In this document: one piece after another, positions 1 through 10,514 of the stretch | How positions within the stretch are numbered: the first letter of the stretch is position 1 | How the letters are laid out: each line of letters begins with the position of its first letter | From: Opisthocomus hoazin | Taxonomy: Eukaryota; Chordata; Aves; Opisthocomiformes; Opisthocomidae | DNA: 64,000 nucleotides | Reading direction: 5' to 3' | Assembly: GCF_030867145.1 (NCBI RefSeq) | Contig: NC_134418.1 | Location: 58,503,682-58,567,681, forward strand | The notes under the pieces: model-generated | What the model was told of the DNA's origin: nothing | Database searches by the model: none | What the model saw: the letters and a program-made list of their open reading frames with translations, nothing else | Position numbers and translations under genes: made by a program

Positions 1-7
1 ATAAGGT

Positions 8-740
8 TCATAGTAACGAAGCCTGGAGACCATATTCTTGTATGGATTTCTGAACTTCCTTAATAACCTCGTATGGTAAATAAGCATACTCTGGGGCTTG
101 GTTAGGCTTATATACTACAGGCATAGCTTGAAGGATGGAAACATCTCCTTTGCAGAGCGCATCAATCCTACATTTATCTAATAATACGTTCGACCGTCTG
201 ACAACATTCAGTGGTCCCGTACGAGTCAGAGGCTGTGTAGGAGCCAAAGAGGGGGGTGTAGGAGCAGAAGGGAGCGTTTTAGGAGAAAAAGGGGGGGGGG
301 TTAATAAGTGACATACGCGATATCGATTTTTGTCATTGTGCCTGTAAAATTTCATCTGCTGAGGGGGCGGGGGTTGCCGTAACCTTCACCGGAGTTAGCG
401 GCGGGTATAAATCAGGTCCATCCTCGGTGTCGATTTCTCTGGGATCAAAAGGGTCGTCAGATTCTAGCGGATCTACCCCCCGCATTCCCTGTGTTGAGTT
501 AGGGGTTTCATCCTACGCAGGACTAAATGTTTCAAAAGACTGCAGCTCCGTCTGTTCCTGCTTTTGTGAGAACGGAGGAGGGGCAGCTGATGCTTGTAAG
601 ACAGTTTCTGCAGGTTTTAGAGCATTTAAACCTGAATACACTGTTTTCCAAGTAATAATGATTTCGTCAGGGACTTCAAACCGCAAGTCTTTTTTCATCT
701 GCAATTCCCCCCCCCAGCTTTGCCCACAACAAGCTATCAT
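8..740 (-). pseudogene. ERV gag remnant (first copy)
   Basis: Two open stretches on the minus strand (740-513 and 355-8) with an in-frame stop between them look like retroviral Gag. The first is matrix-like; the second has a proline-rich linker followed by a capsid start of the type LPYEVIKEVQKSIQEYG (about 112-62). The capsid is then cut off by a stop, and in the full copies sequence resumes with a TPSDW capsid motif, so most of the capsid is deleted. The copies at 14671-15403 and 29334-30066 are the same apart from isolated substitutions. No functional Gag can be made. Confidence 0.7.
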
Positions 741-1025
741 ATGAAACTGAGAAGGGTACCACGAGCAATAGCCTCTTATCTAAACTAACAATTTAACCAA
801 CTTTGTAAATGGTACTGCAGACCCTTGTTCTTTCAAAATTGTCTGTAAAATCTCTTGATGGAGGTTTTGCTCCCTTGTAGCTCACTGTCCCATCTTATAA
901 ATCTGCAGCTGCTCACCTCAATCGTTCCAGCGAAGGGTGATGTCTCCTCTTGTGTGTGCGCATGCGTGCATATGTCTCTCCTCTTGGTCCCAGCTGTGGT
1001 TCACCACTGGTAATAATCTCCAACT

Positions 1026-1095
1026 CCAAATATCTTCGTATCCAAATATCTTTATATCCACATATCTTTATGTTCGAATATCTTCATGTTCGAAA
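1026..1095. repeat. Four imperfect 16-17-bp tandem repeats in the provirus leader (first copy)
   Basis: Successive variants of CCAAATATCTTYRTAT run from just left of the PBS towards gag. The later units change to ATATCTTTATGTTCG and AATATCTTCATGTTCG. The block lies in the untranslated leader, between PBS and gag. The same blocks recur at 15689-15758 and 30352-30421. Confidence 0.75.
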
Positions 1096-1096
1096 A

Positions 1097-1113
1097 CCCA
1101 CGTTCGGGCGCCA
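1097..1113 (-). other. Retroviral primer binding site, tRNA-Lys type (first copy)
   Basis: On the minus strand this reads TGGCGCCCGAACGTGGG, the usual TGGCGCC start of a retroviral primer binding site and closest to lysine tRNA sites. It lies two bases after an LTR-like end in ...CCACA (rc of 1116-1120), as expected next to a 5' LTR. Identical sites occur at 15760-15776 and 30423-30439. It fixes the provirus orientation as minus. Confidence 0.85.
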
Positions 1114-1115
1114 TT

Positions 1116-1204
1116 TGTGGTGAATGACTTCACGAACCCCAATCTTGTGCTCGATCAGAATCATTTTATTGCTCAAGTGAATACCTTCTATACTAGTACA
1201 ATAG
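1116..1204 (-). other. 5' LTR remnant, R/U5 end (first copy)
   Basis: Minus-strand reading ends in ACA two bases before the PBS and contains AATAAA (rc of 1165-1170) and a possible TATA-like TATAG just upstream (around 1187-1193). U3 should extend to the right beyond 1204, but I could not find its TG start, so the right boundary is unknown. The third array copy loses similarity at 1204/30530, which is a rearrangement breakpoint and not necessarily the LTR edge. Confidence 0.65.
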
Positions 1205-2330
1205 TTACTAGAGCAATCAGCTTTGGATTGGTGGCTTTGCGAATGACAGTTCACGGTTGCTGTTTTCCAGGATCTTTTGCAGCTGGATGTGTGAAAACAG
1301 CTTATCTCCTGAGAACGGCAAAGGGAGGGAAAAGATGCGCTGATCCTTCAGGGTCATGAGAGAGTGCTGTTCTGTCTCAGGTGACACGGTTTCCCACACA
1401 GAGGGGATGTCCGGACTCCACCTCCTGCGGGACTGTGCTGCGCTTTGACTCCCAAAGGCCCTGAACTCAGCCCCGATGCCCGCTGACCCCCAGGGTGCTG
1501 GCACAAGGGACCATCCCAAACTCCTCCTCTACCAGTCATCACCAAACAACAACATCTCCCCACCCAGAACATGGTTCAGCAGACACAGTCAGAAGAGAGA
1601 AAGGATCATTTTATTGCAAATGTTGACTGCGGGCAGCCCAGGAGTCACACAGGTTCAGCGAGAAACAGGAAAACGGCACCTACAATGACAGAGCCAGAAA
1701 GCACTGATAAACCCACAGAGGCAGCAGCAGGCAGGACTGGGTTCCCCTCTCTTTGGGGAACACACTTGCCAAGGAATTGTTGGAGGCCCAGAACACACAG
1801 CTGTTGCTGGCACTGACTGCGGGGTGGCTCTGGTGCCTGATCCCCATGGGTGATGCCCTTCGAGCACTGGGCGCAGGCAGAGATGCCCAGTGCCCCTGTG
1901 CCACGCAGCAGGGCTCGATGGGGAGCACCTGGGCAGCTGCCGTGGAGTTCTTTACACACCCTGCGCAGCACCATCCCTCGCCGTCCCTTGCCACCGACTT
2001 GCACTGACTCAGAGCAGTGCTGGGAGCTGGGAAACCTGGGCAGCAGTGCCTGGTACCCACCTGGGCTTCCTGACCTGCCGGAACTTCCTGCGTTTTTTCT
2101 GTTTTCTATCCTCAAAAGTGTTTTCTCTCTTCCTCCTTTTTCTTTCTGCTTGGCTTTCCCTCTCCTCTCCCTAGGCCTCTTTTCTCTTTCGCTGTCTTTG
2201 CTTTTCGGTGTCCTGAGGAGAGCCTGCACATCTTTGAATGCCACAGTGGGATTAGACAGGTAAAGCCAGGACACGCTGGAGTCAGTTCTGATTTTAACCA
2301 AAGCGAGCTGGTTTTACCTTCTTTCCTCTG
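1205..2330. other. Upstream host DNA with possible minus-strand 3'-terminal exon, unit 1
   Basis: The stretch lies between the LTR remnant and the RSPH CpG island. The minus strand is open from 2301 to 1645 and is followed by AATAAA (rc of 1610-1615), which would fit a last exon of an unidentified minus-strand gene, a long non-coding RNA, or another LTR. The predicted peptide is rich in Arg/Lys/Gly/Pro and matches no family I recognise, and overlapping frames are open too because the DNA is GC-rich. I therefore do not call a protein gene. Duplicated at 15868-16993. Confidence 0.3.
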
Positions 2331-2689
2331 ACAGGCTCCTCTGTTGGTCCAGGCGGAGCAGGGAGCCAGCTGCGCTCTCAGGGGCGGTTGGAGGCAAAGC
2401 TCGAGGTGCCTAAACCAGAAAACTGGGAGTGAACAGGTGCCGAGAGACGGCCGGGAGTAGGAAGCATCTGATTGCCAAATTGCCACCTTGGCTCTGCCGA
2501 GAAGATGCCGGTTTGCATCATCCCCGTTTTGCACAGGGCACCCACCCCAAAACAGGCTTGATGAAGCTGTGATGAAGCAGGATGTGAGCAAAAGCCCTCT
2601 CAAATGGACAGCTGCTCCCCTCTGTCTTTTTGGGGGGGGGGTATTTCCTGGGTAGTTTGTTCCACTTTTGCTTACAGCGCACAGCCCGG

Positions 2690-3078
2690 CAGCGGGGGGG
2701 GAGGATCCAACCAGGCGCACCAGAGATCGGCCCCGAGGGCCCGGCTGCCGCGGGCGTGCTCGGCGCCGCGGGCCCAGCCGCTGCCTTCAGCCCGGCGCGG
2801 GGGAAGCGGGCGGGGGCGCCGAGCCCCCACGGAAGCCCCCGCGGCCCGCCCCGGCCTCGCCCCGCCCGCCCCGCCGGCGTCCCTAGCAACGCGCCCGCTG
2901 TGCCTGGGCCGCCCCCCCCCCGCGGCCGGCAGGCGTTTTTGCGCGACGGGCGGAGGAGCGGTCGGCGGCGGAGGGGCGGCTCGGTGCCTCGTGCAAGCTA
3001 CAGGTGCCAGAAATAAACATCAGCCAGAGGTTCACGCTGGGACAAGGCTCTTGTCGGGCGCAGGAGGCAAGGCAAAGC
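2690..3078 (+). promoter_or_regulatory. RSPH4A: CpG-island promoter of RSPH gene, copy 1
   Basis: The block at about 2690-3000 is very GC- and CpG-rich, with repeated GCCCGCC/GCGGG boxes, and lies directly upstream of the start codon at 3079. It looks like a TATA-less housekeeping or cilium-type promoter. It contains an X-box-like motif at 2879-2890. The transcription start cannot be fixed from sequence. The identical island for copy 2 is at 17353-17741. Confidence 0.7.
2879..2890 (+). promoter_or_regulatory. RFX X-box-like motif, RSPH copy 1
   Basis: GTCCCTAGCAAC matches the conserved right half-site (RGYAAC) and, imperfectly, the left half of the X-box bound by RFX factors, which drive motile-cilium genes. 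It sits about 190 bp upstream of the start codon inside the CpG island, the usual place for such boxes. Function is inferred from family knowledge. Duplicated at 17542-17553. Confidence 0.55.
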
Positions 3079-6000
3079 ATGGATCAGTCGTACGCACTAG
3101 GATTAGAGCCTTACCAAACGCAGGAACCAGACAGTGCCTGTCAGAGATACGCAGGAGGACAAGATCCCTACCAAGGCTCTGCAGGGGGGCATGGCCCCTG
3201 TCAGCCACATGAACCAGGTTATGGTCTCTGTCGGCCAGGATACAGTCCGTACGATGATCAGATACCAGATCCCAAATCCCGAATGCTGGCAATTCAGAAT
3301 GCAAAAGCCTATTTACTGAAGAGCAGCACAACATCTGGCCTGAACTTGTAAGTCTGAAAAAGGGACACAGTTGAAAGGGGTAGGAAGTACGAGTGGAGGG
3401 AGAAGTTGTGACAGTAAATGAGCAGAGGGTTATGTTAAGACCGGGAGGCATACTAGGGGTTATATATAGAAAGGGTGAACATGTTATAAAGGCAATAATT
3501 CACTGCTATGTGATACTCGTGTGTGTCCAACATTTTTCAGAACCAAAATTCCTAAGGCAGTTTACAGAGACAAAGAGACATTGATGTGATTAACAGCAAG
3601 TTTAAATTAAATTAATGCTTCAGCTCCTGAGGCAGGTGTGGTATATACCAAAAATGGAAGATGGGAGTACCCCTAACTATGTAATAATCAGGCTAGTTTC
3701 TGTTGCCTTCATAGGCGTGGCGACCTGGTTCAGGAACGGCACGGCGACCTACCCCCCGGCCGCTCGGGCCATCAGCTCGCAGACACCAATGTGGTGGACA
3801 GCAAATGGCGTTTATTGATAAGTAGCACAGTATTATATAGCTTAGGTTTACAGCGTCACTTCTGTCTGCTTACGTCATGGGCTAAACGCTATTGGCTATC
3901 AGGACAGGAGGGGGGGGCCTAGCTTTCCGTACAGCGCGACATCTTCCGACCGCCAAGCCCTAACTATCCACAAGTTTCAAGTCTAATTTCCCGTAATGCT
4001 GCATGATCCCCTTTCTTCTAACTAGCTCTGAGGTTCCTCTAAAGCTACAGGTGATTAGTTTCTACTTTTGATATTAAAAACATAATATTCTAAGACTTTT
4101 GTATAGTAGGCCAATAATATTTACATTTATATGACAGATATGATCATCTTGCTAATATGCTAACAAAGATCCTGGATGAGCAGCCCACAAATGCAGTAGA
4201 CATAATTGAGAATATCAGCAAGGATGTCAAGTGGGCTCAGTTTCAGAAAAAAATGGACACTCTTCGAGATCAACATGAGATTCTTCCAACATTTGAAGCT
4301 GCAGAAAAGCGTAAATCTTTGTTCCTCAAGGCAGATGGAGGAGATGAAGAACTGGAAGAAGAGACAGTGAGTTACTACCAGAGAAAAACAGATGTTGTAT
4401 ATACCAGGGAATGGATGGGAGGATGGCAGGAAGGGAAAGGAGGAAGGGAGGAATTGTGATTTGTGTAGTATTGCCTCTCATGACGTTAAAAATAATTGCG
4501 GCCACAGTACCAGGTATGCTCTTCATAGTCGACTTGGTCCCATGTCTAGCTGTGAAGAAGAAAACCCATCTGGTTACTTAGTTGGGATTTTTTCCTGTAG
4601 TAAATCTGATATCCTGAGCCTTTAAAATCATAGATGTTCTAGAGATGATGAACAGAAAGTAAAGGTTACAGTATCTCCCACATGCCAGTTCAACATGGAA
4701 TATTGCATCCAAATTTTTTTTCTTTAGCTAAAAGTGACATTTCTTTACCTAAAGTGACCACAATTCTGGACACCAGTTCCAGAATATTGTGCACAGCTGC
4801 TACTGTAAATTAGACAATGGCAAATTTTGTGATCCTTCCAGCTCCAGCTGTGGTTCCAGACTGTCCTTCTCCAACTGAAAAAAAATATAATGAAGAACTA
4901 CTAGAATTGAAAAGCCACTTACTAAAACAGGGGATTTTTTTCAGTATTCTGTTGCTTATACGCAGAAGCATTTGTATCCAACAAAAATAGAATTCTCATA
5001 ATAACCAAGGGAAACTAATGAACAAGATCATGGCAAATTTTGTGATCCTTCCAGCTCCAGCTGTGGTTCCAGACTGTCCTTCTCCAACTGAAAAAAAATA
5101 TAATGAAGAACTACTAGAATTGAAAAGCCACTTACTAAAACAGGGGATTTTTTTCAGTATTCTGTTGCTTATACGCAGAAGCATTTGTATCCAACAAAAA
5201 TAGAATTCTTATAATAACCAAGGGAAACTAATGAACAAGATGCTGATTTTCATATGAAGTTACCAGTATATATTCAAGTGAACTGCCATTGCAGAATACA
5301 AATAATAACAACAGAAGACATAGTCTTTCATCTTTTCCATATCCTATTACTTATTTTACAGTAACAGTATACCGTGGTAAAAATGGAAAAAAGTAGGGTA
5401 TTTCAGAAAGGAATTTTGCATTTTTCGTACTCCTGTCTATCTTGCTTTGATAGAAGAAACCTGGAAGGGCCAAAGAGATTCCATATGAAATTAGCACTAC
5501 TTCTTCCGTATTCCCTACCCTGCTGTGTACTTCGAGTATCTTTGTCTGTGTGGTATAATCACCTACCCCCGTGAAATGAGAGAAGGATGATAGAGAATGG
5601 AAATATTTAATGAAATCTTCAGTATTGGCCTAGTTCTGCTTCCACTGAAGCCACCTGCAGTCTTATTATGGACTTTAGTAAGAGCAGGGGCCAGTATTTT
5701 AAGAAATTCAGGGAGCTTTATGCCAAGGTGTTCAAAAGAAAAACATGAATTCCAGACAAATACTGCTGGTCTGGTGTCTAAGCACATAAGATATGTATTA
5801 TATTTTCCCCAAATGCATCTACCACAAATACAAGGAAGCACATTTACATGGTTTGCAACCATCAAGGTCTCTTACATAGCTGACATGCCCTAGCACTGAA
5901 GTCCTTTGGAGATCCTGTGCAAGAATTCTGACTTTCCTTATTTTTCAGCAATTAAAGTGAGTTTGAATTTTTAAATCCTGTATTCTAAATGCTGCAGTTC

Positions 6001-9000
6001 ATCTGTGTTGTCTTTTGTACCCTTAAAATGGCATTTTTAATTTCTGTAAATGGTAGTGGAAGATGTAGTGAATCAATGTGTGCAAAACACTTTGAGAGAA
6101 CAAGTGGACTACAGGAAAGTGAAGTATAACATTCAGTGGATAACATGTTTAATTTTTCAAACAGATTAATATACTGTTCTTCAGCTCTAACTCCAGGTCT
6201 TCTTTCACAGGGAGAGACCCCTCTACCTAATGTGATGGAAACAGCCTTTTATTTTGAACAGGCTGGAATTGGCTTGAGCAAAGATGAATCCTTTCACATA
6301 TTCCTTGCCCTTAAAAAACTTATTAGTGTTCAGCCAATCCAGACCTGTCGCTTCTGGGGCAAAATTTTGGGCCTAGAGATGAACTATATTATAGCTGAAG
6401 TACAGTACCGTGAGGGGGAAGAGGACGCGGAAGTAGAAGAGGAAGAAGGTACTGAGGAAGGAGGGAAAGGGATGGGTGAGGTCGAAGACAAAGATGAGGA
6501 GAAAGAAGAAGATGAACCACCAAAGTCCACCTATAAGCCCCCACCTGTCATCCCAAAAGAAGAAAATGGGACTGGGGCTAATAAATATGTCTACTTTGTC
6601 TGTAATGAACCAGGCAAACCCTGGGTGAAGTTGCCTCCCTTGACACCAGCCCAGATTGTCTGTGCCAGGAAAATCAAGAAGTTCTTCACTGGTAGGCTGG
6701 ATGCTCCTGTTGTGAGCTTTCCTCCGTTCCCTGGAAATGAGGCCAATTACCTGCGTGCGCAGATAGCTCGCATCTCAGCGGGAACCCACATCTCTCCCAT
6801 TGGATTTTACCAGTTTGCAGAGGAAGAAGGAGACGAAGAGGAGGAGGCAGAAGGAGGAAGAGATACATATGAAGAAAACCCCGATTTTCAGCCTCTTTCT
6901 GTGGCTGAAATGGTGGATTCTCTCTCCGCGTGGGTACACCATGGACAGAGTATTCTAAGGCAGGTATGTTCTGGCATAGCTCACAAGCTCCTCGGATACC
7001 ATTCACACTGTAGTACTTGTAGGGTTTCAGAATGTAAGTGACACTCCCCACCCGCACATTTGAACTATTCTCCAGGAACAGTTTTGGACTGAATATTTTT
7101 CTACAGAAAATATGTTTGATATAGTATATAATACATAAATTTGCTGCACATATTTATATATATATATATATATATATATTTAGGAACCTTCTAGATTTAG
7201 TACTTTTTTCAGTGGTGTGTTCTTGAGGTGAAAACCTATCTGTAGATAACAGTATGGAGTTAGGCCATGATAGATAACAATAATTTCTGGTGATCTTCTG
7301 TATTAGGTTTTATTTTTTTAAGTCCTTAGCTGACAAGAAATGTTTTAAATTCTCTTTTCTTTGGTAGGATGCTAAAATGCAGATAGCTTATGATTGTATG
7401 CTAAAGAGAACTTATTTGATGCTTTCTTCTGCTTTATTTTTTGTTGCTTACTTTCTTCCGTGAAACATGAAAACGAAAAAGCTCAAAACCAAAATATTGT
7501 AAGTAAAATTGTGGCATAAAATATTTGTGGCATCAGGCTAGTGGTGGAAAGAGGTATTACTAATTTGATGGTCATTGCTGGATGACTTGCTGGCCAGTCT
7601 ACCAATTCAAGAATGCTCATGTAAAATAACAGCAAATGGTAGGAAATAAGGTTTAAAATTATTACCAGCAAAACAACAGTTGTAAAAGTAAAATCTGTAT
7701 GCACTAGAATCTTAAGAACATTTTGTTATGTTCCTCTAACTGGTAGCTAAATAACAAGGCAGACTTTAAAAGGAAGGGGCAGAGTCCATAAGTGGTAGCC
7801 TCTTACAATGGTAATCTAGCAAGGTTACAAACTGAACTGTCAAGGAACTGAACACTATGAAATAACAAAAAGCTGATGACAGAGGTGTAAGGTTATTGTG
7901 AAATAGTAAGCAGGGATGAGGGAGGAATGACGGATATAGGGAACACTCTGCCAAGAGGATACAATATGCTGACAACAATATACCAGTTACAGAATAAATA
8001 TTTTTCTTTTCTCTTTCCCCCACCCATCCCCTAACTGTGTGTGCGTGTGCCTGAGCCAGTTGTTTTCATTGGCTTGCACTCTGTCAGTGTTTGTTACATG
8101 TATTTGTTATTTTTCCATATCAATTATAGGGTCGCTGTGTTTGGCTTAATCCTTTTCAAAAATCAGAGGAAGAAGAAGAAGAAGAAGAAGAAGAAGAAGA
8201 AGAGGAGGAAAAAGCAGAGAAGCCAGATGAACTACAGCAAGAAACAGGACCTCCTCTTCTCACTCCAGTCTCTGAAGATGAAGGTATTCTTCATGGAATA
8301 TGAAGTTTTTGATAGAGAGCCACTAGGAATGTTGGCATGTAGGTAGTAACATTTGAAGTTGTAGGACTCTGACACTTCATGGAGCAATATCATTTGCCCC
8401 TGTAGGGTCAGCACATTCTTTCATGAAACTGATCAAAAACAAAATGGTTAAGAGTATTGACATTAAAACTGAAATAATTGGGTTTACTAGTTAACAATCT
8501 TGTTGAGAATAAAGAGGAAAATTACTGCAGACTTGTCAGGCTACTGCAAGTTCAGGACAACTCACTACATGAAATATGTTGTTCTTTTTCAATCATCGTT
8601 TTGGACAAAAAAAAAGGTGCATGTGCACACATAGATAAATAAATATATATACTTACACACACACACAGATGTACAAGTAAGAATTTAGATCCTGTAGCAT
8701 ATTACTGCAGCAAATCATGGGAATACGGGAACCTGAATGTTAGATTACATCAATAGTATTTTCCTACTCTCCATTCTTTGATCAAGGTGAAACATCACTA
8801 TATAATTTATCTGTAAGTCATAAACAGTCCTTGACAAAGGAAACAGCGGTGAGTACTACTGAATTTCAGGAGCATGATCTTTTCTGTACGTGGCTCTATT
8901 GGCATTCCTGTGATACCTACCCATACATCCAAACCACCTGTCTGAACACAGTGCCTGCATTTATTGTTTCCGAATTCAGGCTCTTCTAACATGCAACTTA

Positions 9001-10109
9001 ATACAGCCATTGCTGGAATTCTGTGAAAGTCTTGTAGCTCAGTCTTAAATATTTTGTAGAGGCTCTTAAGTCAATTTATTCATAGATTGTGTGTGTTTGG
9101 CTGCCTCCAGGAATTCAAAACATCCCTGCTTGGACAGCTCAGCCTTCTACAAACCTGATCCCGCAGTACGCTGTCGCAGTCCTCCAGTCTAACCGATGGC
9201 CCGGAGCGTACGCCTTTGCATCTGGCAAGTGAGTCTCTAGATGATGTGGTTACAACACAGACTGTATATGCTAAACACAGATACCTTTCTAATGAAGTCA
9301 AGGTTGTTTTATTATTAATTCACTAATTCTAACTTTTCTGGAAACTGATGGAGAGGGCCACCTAAACGTGCACAGCAACAGTAAATATGTGTTTAAGACT
9401 GGAAATGAATAATCATTGGAAAGGCTAGTATAAAGTTGATGGCTGTAAATGTCCAGTTAGTATTTGGGCACGGCCCTTGATTTAAAACCTGTATTCTTGA
9501 GTCTGTGGTACTTTTTTTCAAAAATAGCTACATCCTGTGGTTCGAGTGTTCATTCGTGTCCACTGCACATGGTACAGTCATTACCGCTGCGTGCTTTTAA
9601 ATGGGCACTGGAGCTGGTGTCAGAAGCGGCGCTAAGTTACCGGAGTGAAGTTGGAGTCATATTGCAATGTAGTGCAGTGACAGAGCACAGCCTTCACCAT
9701 TTTAGCATTTGGAGACCTTTCAGTGGAAGATATACTAATAAACGGTGCCATCTTTTAAATACTTCTGTTGCAGGATATCTGCACCACAGGGAATTTTTGC
9801 ACAGCGGAGTAAGGAATCCACCGATGTTTTGTCAGGGGGAGAATGTGTGATCTTTCACTTTTCTTTCTTAGGAAATTTGGTAACATTTACTTTGGCTGGG
9901 GTCACAAATACAGCCCAGAGAACCACACTCCCGCCCTGCCGCCGCCAGCGCAAGCGGAGTACCCCAGCGGGCCCGAAATCACCGAGACGAGAGACCCCAC
10001 TCTGGCAGAGGAGCTGGCCTTCCAGGCTGCCAGGGAAGAAGCCTCAGCTGCCGCCGAGGAAGAGGAGGAAGACGTTGCTGAGGACGATGAAGAGGAGGAG
10101 GATGACTAA
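3079..10109 (+). CDS. RSPH4A: Radial spoke head protein, RSPH4A/RSPH6A family, copy 1 (six exons, complete)
   Basis: Structural component of the radial spoke head in 9+2 motile cilia and flagella, which relays signals between the central pair and the dynein arms. Coding exons: 3079-3347, 4138-4366, 6211-6963, 8130-8283, 9111-9228, 9872-10109 (stop TAA 10107-10109). All have GT-AG borders and phases agree, giving 586 residues. Exon 1 encodes a Tyr/Pro/Gly/Cys-rich N-terminus, then the conserved NAKAYLL and [13 protein letters not shown] block across the exon 1/2 junction. Exon 3 holds the family core ([69 protein letters not shown]) with acidic runs. Exons 5-6 give [20 protein letters not shown] and GWGHKYSPE and an acidic tail. 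The ATG at 3079 is the first in frame. Residues after LYDHL resemble RSPH4A more than RSPH6A, but the paralogue call is uncertain. It is shorter than the roughly 716-residue human proteins, mainly at the N-terminus. Confidence 0.9.
3701..4056 (-). mobile_element. Alpharetrovirus-like solo LTR in RSPH intron 1, copy 1
   Basis: On the minus strand the segment has a TATA box (TATATAA, rc of 3833-3839), the poly(A) signal AATAAACGCCATTTG (3816-3802), and then CACCACATTGGTGT, a combination characteristic of avian leukosis/EAV-type LTRs in order and spacing. No internal viral genes are present, so it is a solo LTR. TAGTTTC occurs immediately before (3694-3700) and after (4056-4062) it and may be the target-site duplication. 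Its length of about 355 bp fits the group. It lies antisense to the host gene. Outer ends are uncertain by a few bases. Confidence 0.8.
4816..5243. repeat. 214-bp direct tandem duplication in RSPH intron 2, copy 1
   Basis: 4816-5029 is repeated as 5030-5243 with only about one substitution seen (AATTCTC/AATTCTT). Each copy carries an open stretch starting ATGGCAAATTTTGTG and ending at a TAG about 60 codons on. The peptide matches no part of the radial spoke head family and lacks a convincing splice acceptor in phase, so I treat it as intronic. Duplicated with the unit at 19479-19906. Confidence 0.85.
7151..7180. repeat. (TA)n microsatellite, RSPH intron 3, copy 1
   Basis: About a dozen uninterrupted TA dinucleotides flanked by TATT and TTAGG. 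It has the same length in copy 2 at 21814-21843, which argues for very recent duplication or an assembly copy, since such runs change length quickly. Confidence 0.9.
8167..8210 (+). repeat. Coding (GAA/GAG)n repeat in RSPH exon 4, copy 1
   Basis: Near-perfect GAA/GAG triplets within exon 4 encode a run of about 15 glutamates just after NPFQKS. Acidic runs occur at this place in the protein family, but pure triplets make this one prone to length change. The same length is seen in copy 2 at 22830-22873. Confidence 0.85.
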
Positions 10110-10172
10110 AAGGCGGGGGAGCGGGGGGAACATTTTTGTTTAGAAAAAAATCTAAGCGTGAATACTACTTTT

Positions 10173-10178
10173 AATAAA
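10173..10178 (+). terminator. RSPH poly(A) signal AATAAA, copy 1
   Basis: AATAAA lies 64 bp after the stop codon, giving a very short 3' UTR. It is the first element of segment X. A stranded copy without its gene lies at 30538-30543 upstream of CENPE, and the copy 2 signal is at 24836-24841. Confidence 0.7.
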
Positions 10179-10472
10179 TAAGTCATGAATTAGTTGACCC
10201 GTGCAGGGATGATGCCTTTTTTGCTCTCTGCCGGCTGCCCTTGGCAGCCGCCCTCCCCGCCGCCGGCGCCGCGCTGCTGCCGCGGGAGGCGCCACCGCAA
10301 AGCCGACTCCTCCGAGAAGAGCGGCCGACCATCGCAGGGCTCTCGACAGGCGGGGAGGGGTCGCGGCACGCCTCAGCCACCTGCCCCTCGCTACACTTTC
10401 CCTGCCACCCCCGTTCCCCCCGTCAGCGCTTGGAGAGTGGTACGCTCCGCCGTGGCGCATGGTCTGCGCGGG

Positions 10473-10504
10473 CCAATAGGAAGCGTCCTCGGGAGAAGTT
10501 CAAA
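10473..10504 (+). promoter_or_regulatory. Orphan CENPE-type promoter elements (CCAAT + CHR) fused to provirus, first copy
   Basis: CCAAT at 10473-10477 and TTCAAA at 10499-10504 are the same elements, with the same spacing, as at the true CENPE promoter (30838-30869). Here the downstream CENPE sequence is replaced at 10515 by antisense integrase-region DNA. If active, it would start cell-cycle-timed plus-strand transcripts through the provirus. Activity is inference. The second copy is at 25136-25167. Confidence 0.6.
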
Positions 10505-10514
10505 CTCCGGTGGC

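Larger units (their letters stand above)
1..1204 (-). mobile_element. Degenerate class II endogenous retrovirus, 5' part (gag, leader, LTR), first copy
   Basis: This is the right-hand, 5' end of a minus-strand provirus whose pol lies off the left edge. Reading leftwards it has an LTR end with a poly(A) signal (TTTATT on plus, 1165-1170), a primer binding site (1097-1113), an untranslated leader with short tandem repeats, and broken gag reading frames (740 down to 8). It matches 14664-15867 and 29327-30530 almost base for base. Gag is interrupted by stops, so no virus product is expected. Class II (betaretrovirus-like) assignment rests on the lysine-type PBS and on pol in the full copies. Confidence 0.85.
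10166..10514. repeat. Segment X: RSPH 3' end plus truncated CENPE promoter (first copy)
   Basis: These 349 bp align without gaps to 24829-25177 and to 30531-30879. The first two look identical to each other. Against the third, which is the real CENPE upstream region, I count 7 substitutions (about 2%). X runs from the RSPH poly(A) signal through a GC-rich region to a CCAAT box (10473-10477) and a CHR-like TTCAAA (10499-10504). It stops at GGTGGC, where provirus sequence begins. The CENPE exon 1 start codon is not included. Confidence 0.92.

Noticed and set aside
1645-2301. 218-codon minus-strand frame (and copy at 16308-16964) as a protein gene
   Set aside because: GC-rich DNA with several overlapping open frames, no recognisable domain and no visible splice partner. 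Kept only as a possible transcript.
3004-3078. N-terminal extension of the RSPH protein upstream of 3079
   Set aside because: The frame is open but begins at GTG with no ATG. The first in-frame ATG is at 3079. A spliced upstream coding exon cannot be excluded but has no support.
5018-5203. 61-codon frame in the 214-bp duplication as an RSPH exon
   Set aside because: No similarity to the family, and exon 2 joins exon 3 in phase without it.
7483-8023. Minus-strand hydrophobic frames in RSPH intron 3
   Set aside because: AT-rich intron frames without family match or conserved start. Likely chance.
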